A stretch of 10,099 nt of DNA from Candidatus Bathyarchaeota archaeon (GTDB taxonomy: Archaea; Thermoproteota; Bathyarchaeia; Bathyarchaeales; Bathycorpusculaceae): the NCBI GenBank assembly GCA_030672945.1, contig DAOVFL010000022.1:1-10099 (forward strand), written 5' to 3'. The position numbers and the translations under genes were made by a program. Shown piece after piece: positions 6,858 through 10,099 of this stretch (position 1 is its first letter; each line of letters begins with the position of its first letter). A model generated the notes under the pieces. That model was not told where the DNA came from, did no database searches, and saw nothing but the letters and a program-made list of their open reading frames with translations.

Positions 6858-8006
6858 TTACTTTAGAAGTTCCTCTTCTGTGATTTCTATTCCCCTCATC
6901 TCTAACTCGCTTAGGAACATGGAGAAAAACTTTTCACTCGCTCCTAATCTTTCGAGAGGAACAACGCCATTTTCCTTTACAACTTTTCTAAACATCAACT
7001 GAGCGACAATTGATGCTGGATAAGCTGTAGTTCTCGCCATGGCAGTTATCCCCCGATCTTCATCATAACGATCCAACATGTGATAGACAAAGCTTACATG
7101 CCTGTCATTTCTAATCCCTGAAACCTCAATCTTCATTGCCACAATATCGCGGATTTCACGTTTCCTGAGCTTTCGTTCAAAGAGTTTAGCTGTAAGCTTT
7201 TTCGGAGAAAGATTCACACCATCAACACGAATTTGCTCTTCATCAAAAAACCCTAAGATCTTAAGCAATCCAATCTTCTCCGCATGCCCAGGGTACCTAA
7301 GCGTTTTCTCCCACATGTCACCGACATTCTTTACTGTGTGCAGTAATGTTCTAAGTCCATCAGTGAAGAAAGCCTCAAGCATCCCAACGTTTGGAAACTG
7401 AACTTTTTCCAATCCACTTAAGGTCTCTACATCAACTATCTTCCCGTTTTTAATTATCCTCGCTTTTCGCGTATACTCGTCAATGAGGTTTTCAGGGGAC
7501 CATGTGACAATATAGCCTAAAGGCGGTACAGGTTTTTCTGGAAGACCACCGACCATTATATGAACAGTTGAGACCCTGTCAAGTTTCTTCAGGGCATGTC
7601 CAACAAGAACGTTGCTGATGCCGGGTGCTAACCCGCAATCCGGGATAACTGTTACACCAGCTTCCACAGCTTCCTCATTAAGCCTTAGAGGATTGTTAGG
7701 CATATAGGAGACATCGACCAGATTTCTTCCCGCTTCAATTGATGCCTTAATCAGCCGGTAGCCAAGGTTTCCAGGCAGGAATCCCGTTACCAAATCGAAA
7801 TTTCTTATAGTGTTAACCAATTCACCATAATTGGACGCATCTAACTGAATGTGTGAAACATTGTTCATGCTGATTGCTTCAGCAACTTCTTTGGCTCTCG
7901 CCACGTTCTTGTCAGCCACAAAAACTTCAAAGGTGCCCATACTTCCAGCGAAATCTTCAGCTGCAACAGACCCTATATTTCCACAGCCCAGAACAAGTAT
8001 TCTCAT
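6858..8006 (-). CDS. Saccharopine dehydrogenase-family NAD(P)-dependent oxidoreductase
   Basis: A 382-residue cytoplasmic enzyme of the saccharopine dehydrogenase/Lys9-like family. The N-terminus is a Rossmann fold: MRILVLGCGNIG carries GxGxxG at residues 7-12, and Asp32 at the end of the second strand suggests a preference for NAD over NADP. The family segment DCGLAPGISN (123-132) and the C-terminal RYPGHAEK (237-244), SPKKL (267-271) and YPASIVAQL (329-337) are also visible. The ATG at 8006 is chosen because it places the Rossmann strand at the N-terminus; the frame extends 17 codons further but with no structural reason. Members act on saccharopine, carboxynorspermidine or unknown amino-acid conjugates. 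No lysine or polyamine genes are nearby, so substrate is open. It is convergent with the ABC ATPase, five bases away. A TTTAAT element about 30 bases upstream of the ATG could be its TATA box. Confidence 0.88.
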   Translation of the reverse strand: MRILVLGCGNIGSVAAEDFAGSMGTFEVFVADKNVARAKEVAEAISMNNVSHIQLDASNYGELVNTIRNFDLVTGFLPGNLGYRLIKASIEAGRNLVDVSYMPNNPLRLNEEAVEAGVTVIPDCGLAPGISNVLVGHALKKLDRVSTVHIMVGGLPEKPVPPLGYIVTWSPENLIDEYTRKARIIKNGKIVDVETLSGLEKVQFPNVGMLEAFFTDGLRTLLHTVKNVGDMWEKTLRYPGHAEKIGLLKILGFFDEEQIRVDGVNLSPKKLTAKLFERKLRKREIRDIVAMKIEVSGIRNDRHVSFVYHMLDRYDEDRGITAMARTTAYPASIVAQLMFRKVVKENGVVPLERLGASEKFFSMFLSELEMRGIEITEEELLK

Positions 8007-8080
8007 GAATATCAAAAATAGGTTTCCATCATTAAAGGTTTTTTCTAACCATAGCAAGCCTCTTATGGAGTAATGAGCGG

Positions 8081-8108
8081 TTGAAAATTGATGTTAAATT
8101 TGAAAATT
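8081..8108. repeat. Direct repeat TTGAAAATT next to the aIF1 TATA box
   Basis: TTGAAAATT occurs at 8081-8089 and again at 8100-8108, with a ten-base spacer. The second copy runs into the TATA element of the aIF1 promoter and includes its likely BRE. It could mark a regulator site or be chance in AT-rich promoter DNA. Confidence 0.35.
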
Positions 8109-8115
8109 TTATATA
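8107..8115 (+). promoter_or_regulatory. TATA box of the aIF1 / zinc-ribbon operon
   Basis: TTTTATATA preceded by GAAAA (BRE-like) is a near-consensus archaeal promoter. Transcription start is predicted around 8133-8137, giving a leader of roughly ten bases before the ATG at 8146. Confidence 0.75.
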
Positions 8116-8145
8116 CTGCCACCTTAATTGTAAAGTTTGAGTATC

Positions 8146-8454
8146 ATGGCTGACATTTGTCCAATATGTGGGCTTCCTAAAGACTTATGTGTATGTGGCG
8201 AAATCGGAAAGGAACAACAAAGGATTCGCATAAGACGTGAAACAAGAAAGTGGAGAAGATCCTCAACCATAATAGATGGCCTAGACAATAAGGATACTGA
8301 TTTGGCAGACTTGGCTCAGAAACTGAAAAATTTCTGTGCGTGTGGAGGAACAGCGAAAAACGGTGAAATACTGCTTCAAGGAGACCATCGTGAAAAAGTT
8401 TACGATTACCTAATACGCATGGGCTATCCTAAGGGAAACATTGAAATTCAATGA
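8146..8454 (+). CDS. Translation initiation factor aIF1 (SUI1/eIF1 homologue)
   Basis: A 102-residue factor that binds the small ribosomal subunit near the P site and guards start codon selection. The N-terminus has the archaeal signature CPICGLPKDLCVC (Cys5, Cys8, Cys15, Cys17), a likely zinc-binding knuckle absent from eukaryotic eIF1. The SUI1 fold follows: a basic strand region RIRIRRETRKWRRSS (26-40), STIIDGLD (40-47), ACGGTAKNGEILLQGDHR (65-82, the most conserved SUI1 segment) and a C-terminal helix YDYLIRMGYPKGNIEIQ. The ATG at 8146 is chosen over the in-frame TTG at 8137 because family proteins begin just before the first CxxC and the TATA spacing fits. The next gene starts 24 bases downstream on the same strand, so the two probably share a transcript. 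Confidence 0.95.
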   Translation: MADICPICGLPKDLCVCGEIGKEQQRIRIRRETRKWRRSSTIIDGLDNKDTDLADLAQKLKNFCACGGTAKNGEILLQGDHREKVYDYLIRMGYPKGNIEIQ

Positions 8455-8478
8455 CTGCAACGTAAGTGAGAGCCTAAA

Positions 8479-8682
8479 ATGAGACTACTACAAAACATTA
8501 AGGAAGTATTTAGAGCATTAAGTTATAGAAAACCAACTAGAATATACTGCCCAAAATGTGGAAGCAAAGAAATTCATTTATCCAGCAGTCTTGATTATTG
8601 GCTAACCCCTAAAAAGTATGTATGTGAAAAATGTGGATATATCGGTCCTATAGTTATGGAATGTGAAAAAGAAGCAACGTAA
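8479..8682 (+). CDS. Small zinc-ribbon protein downstream of aIF1
   Basis: A 67-residue protein whose core is one treble-clef or rubredoxin-like zinc ribbon: CPKCG (Cys24, Cys27) and CEKCG (Cys49, Cys52), 21 residues apart. Around it lie a basic N-terminal helix (1-18) and the stretch LDYWLTPKKYVC. A fifth cysteine is at 62. No enzymatic residues are evident; zinc ribbons of this size usually bind nucleic acid or protein partners. GTGAG at 8466-8470 is a reasonable ribosome binding site eight bases before the ATG. Lying 24 bases after aIF1 without its own promoter, it is probably co-expressed and may serve translation or RNA handling, but that is inference from position. Its stop is ten bases from the convergent TFB stop. 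Confidence 0.85.
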   Translation: MRLLQNIKEVFRALSYRKPTRIYCPKCGSKEIHLSSSLDYWLTPKKYVCEKCGYIGPIVMECEKEAT

Positions 8683-8692
8683 AAATAATAGT

Positions 8693-9631
8693 CTAGTCCG
8701 GAACCTCAATATGTAGTTGTTTCTTTAAACTCTTGTATCGGTTTCTCACAGTTACTTCCGTTACTCCTGCTGCTTCAGCAATATCCTTCTGTGTTTTCTT
8801 CTCATGATTTTGCAAACAGGCAATGTATAATGCTGCAGCAGCCAAACCCATTGGATCCTTACCAGCAACGGCTCTTCTCCTTTTTGATTCCCTAAGAATT
8901 TGAATAGCAAGTCCCTGAGTTCTGCCGGAAATTCCCGTGCTTTCAGCGATCTTTGAAATATATGTAAGCGGGTCAGCAATAGGCATTTGCATGTCAAGCT
9001 CACGAAGCAGAAGCCTGTAGCAACGAGCAACATCCTTTTTCTCAACTAAACTTATTTCTGAAATCTCACGAAGGGTTCTTGGGGTTCCAGTTCCACGGCA
9101 AGCAGCATAGAGCGAAGCAGCAGCTATGGCTGCAATAGATCTGCCACGCACCAAGCCCTTATCCAAAGCCTTACGATAAATAACTGCAGCCTTTTCCTTT
9201 AGTGGTCGCGTTATGTAAACCTTATCTGAAAGACGGTCAAGTTCAGCCATCGCCTGAGCGAGGTTTCTATCAATTGAAGAGTGCACACGTGAGCGTATCT
9301 GCCACTTCCTTAATCGCCACATCTGAAGGCGTGTGCGGAGGGGTAGCTTCCTGCCGAAGGCGTCACGGTCAATCTGGCTTATGGCTGTTGACAAGCCCTT
9401 GTCATGGATGGAGTATGATGTTGGTACGCCTACGCGGCTTCTTGACGCTTTCTCTTCTTGTGTGAAGGCACGCCATTCAGGGCCCTTATCCATCATTTGT
9501 TCATGTATGACAAGTCCGCAATCGCCACATATTGTTTCGCCAGTGTCATAATCGTGAATTAGGTTTGCGCCACCACATTCGGGGCATTTGTCAATTAGGC
9601 GTTGATGAACCCTATTTTCCTTTTTTTTCAT
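8693..9631 (-). CDS. tfb: Transcription initiation factor IIB (TFB)
   Basis: TFB bridges TBP-bound promoter DNA and RNA polymerase and helps set the transcription start. The 312-residue protein has the usual full architecture: N-terminal zinc ribbon (Cys16, Cys19, Cys35, Cys38, in CPECG and CGDCG), B-reader and linker with GPEWRAFTQEE (50-60), RVGVPTSYSIHDKGLST (66-82) and LRKWQIRSRV (107-116), then two cyclin-like repeats at about 125-210 and 219-305. The second repeat ends in AEAAGVTEVTVRNRYKSL (285-302), the recognition helix that reads the BRE. Start is ATG at 9631 with TGAGG seven bases upstream. Many archaea carry several TFBs; this one has all canonical elements and looks like a general factor, but paralogues outside the window cannot be seen. 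No intron or intein. T-rich runs in the minus-strand RNA just past the stop (8681-8686 and 8665-8670) may terminate it. Confidence 0.97.
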   Translation of the reverse strand: MKKKENRVHQRLIDKCPECGGANLIHDYDTGETICGDCGLVIHEQMMDKGPEWRAFTQEEKASRSRVGVPTSYSIHDKGLSTAISQIDRDAFGRKLPLRTRLQMWRLRKWQIRSRVHSSIDRNLAQAMAELDRLSDKVYITRPLKEKAAVIYRKALDKGLVRGRSIAAIAAASLYAACRGTGTPRTLREISEISLVEKKDVARCYRLLLRELDMQMPIADPLTYISKIAESTGISGRTQGLAIQILRESKRRRAVAGKDPMGLAAAALYIACLQNHEKKTQKDIAEAAGVTEVTVRNRYKSLKKQLHIEVPD

Positions 9632-9638
9632 TACTTTG

Positions 9639-9642
9639 CCTC
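9639..9642 (-). promoter_or_regulatory. Shine-Dalgarno site of TFB
   Basis: Minus-strand GAGG ends seven bases before the TFB ATG. It is one of the few clear ribosome binding sites in the window and agrees with TFB having a true 5' leader, unlike the short-leader genes. Confidence 0.65.
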
Positions 9643-9677
9643 AATTAATATGTACTATAGAACCGTCACCTTTTCGC

Positions 9678-9693
9678 ATCCCGTGTCAGGGAT
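9678..9693. repeat. Hairpin in the TFB 5' leader
   Basis: ATCCC and GGGAT flank a six-base loop (GTGTCA on the plus strand), a perfect five-base-pair stem about 47 bases upstream of the TFB start. It lies inside the predicted leader RNA, with a GC-rich block (9717-9727) further upstream. Confidence 0.4.
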
Positions 9694-9750
9694 TTGAAAT
9701 TAAAAGTCAGCACATCCGGCCCCGCGTATCTACAGAAAAGAATTGTCTTA

Positions 9751-9766
9751 ATATATAAATTTTACG
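9751..9766 (-). promoter_or_regulatory. BRE/TATA promoter of TFB
   Basis: On the minus strand CGTAAAA (BRE) runs directly into TTTATATAT (TATA), close to the archaeal consensus. Transcription start is predicted near 9732, leaving a leader of about 100 bases before ATG 9631. The box also reads TATATAAA on the plus strand, so it could work in both directions, although the BRE favours the minus strand. Confidence 0.65.
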
Positions 9767-9888
9767 GTTTTATCAGAAAGATTAGCTTCACAAATTATGA
9801 ATACTTACACACGTTAATAATTAGAAAGAAAGTGCCAACATGATAAAACTGCCGGAGAAAATACGGAGAATCAACAGCAAGACTGGGA

Positions 9889-10099
9889 ATGCATAGCCTG
9901 TTTAGTGAATACTTGGAAATAACTGAGCTAGATAATGTTAATGATATGAGTATCAAGTATAAACTCAGGCTTTTCAAGATAATCTGGGATGAAATAAGAT
10001 TCACAGTAAACCGAAATCCCCAAGACTTAGAGTCCTCTCATTTTAAGATCAAGACAAAATTGAAGTATTATTTGAACCCAGCTTTTCTGCAAGGCATGA
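9889..10099 (+). CDS. Unrecognised partial gene at the right edge
   Basis: From ATG 9889 the frame stays open for 70 codons to the window end. It begins MHSLFSEYLEITELD and continues with a charged, non-membrane sequence rich in Lys, Asp, Glu and aromatic residues (for example KLRLFKIIWDEIRF). Codons are gene-like for this region (AGA, AGG, ATA). No family is recognised. There is no proper ribosome binding site; GGAG at 9865-9868 is too far. A short frame from ATG 9840 (MIKLPEKIRRINSKTGNA, stop 9894-9896) overlaps the start, and dropping one A near 9888 would fuse the two into one natural-looking N-terminus. So the true start may be 9840 with a frameshift or sequence error. The antisense ORF in the same place is judged a shadow. 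Confidence 0.5.
   Translation, partial: MHSLFSEYLEITELDNVNDMSIKYKLRLFKIIWDEIRFTVNRNPQDLESSHFKIKTKLKYYLNPAFLQGM

Noticed and set aside
8007..8057. N-terminal extension of the oxidoreductase to an upstream in-frame start
   Set aside because: The Rossmann strand begins exactly at the ATG at 8006; the extra 17 residues add no known element and would run over the likely TATA site.
7849..8073. Plus-strand ORF over the start of the oxidoreductase gene
   Set aside because: It is antisense to the Rossmann motif and has no family resemblance.
8761..9045. Minus-strand ORF of 94 codons in another frame within TFB
   Set aside because: It overlaps the TFB cyclin repeats, which are unambiguous; its translation shows no domain.
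9202..9551. Two plus-strand ORFs antisense to TFB
   Set aside because: They are shadows of the B-reader and zinc ribbon coding sequence.
9676..9727. tRNA or tRNA-derived attachment site upstream of TFB
   Set aside because: A TTTCAAATCCC stretch on the minus strand resembles a T-loop, but no matching acceptor, D or anticodon stems could be built.
9795..10004. Minus-strand hydrophobic ORF of 69 codons at the right edge
   Set aside because: The plus-strand frame is open across the same span to the edge with more gene-like codons; the hydrophobic antisense translation looks like a by-product. Not fully excluded.

Overview
The window is archaeal chromosomal DNA. The evidence is a transcription factor B (TFB) gene, an archaeal eIF1/SUI1 homologue, AT-rich BRE/TATA promoters about 25-30 bases upstream of starts with short or no leaders, and an adenosylcobalamin-dependent ribonucleotide reductase with an N-terminal ATP-cone. 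The base composition is moderately AT-rich and codon use favours AGA/AGG and ATA. A lineage such as Bathyarchaeia or another uncultivated TACK-type group would fit, but that is inference; nothing seen fixes the taxon.

Layout, left to right. (1) Bases 1-182 hold a weak open frame running off the left edge. It is followed by a 180-residue, five-helix membrane protein (183-725, +) resembling the SpoIIM/DUF95 family. (2) Bases 726-903 hold a small hairpin and a doubtful 17-residue basic ORF. (3) The class II ribonucleotide reductase gene (904-2997, -) reads leftwards. (4) A divergent promoter region (about 3000-3170) leads rightwards into a two-gene operon: a 929-residue MacB/FtsX-type ABC permease (3170-5959) and its ATPase (5956-6852), overlapping by ATGA. 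(5) Five bases later, and convergent, lies a saccharopine dehydrogenase-family oxidoreductase (6858-8006, -). (6) A second divergent promoter region drives aIF1 (8146-8454, +) and a 67-residue zinc-ribbon protein (8479-8682, +). (7) Ten bases later, and convergent, lies TFB (8693-9631, -), with a long leader and a strong BRE/TATA. (8) The right edge carries an unrecognised partial ORF (9889-10099, +), possibly frameshifted from an upstream start at 9840.

Functionally the window mixes housekeeping genes: dNTP synthesis, translation initiation, transcription initiation, an amino-acid-type dehydrogenase and a transporter or lipid/peptide extrusion complex. No mobile element, CRISPR array, rRNA or convincing tRNA was seen. 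I did not find a clear new multi-gene system. The most useful leads are the small zinc-ribbon protein paired with aIF1, the SHOCT-like tail on the ABC ATPase, the structured TFB leader, and the probable frameshift at the right edge.
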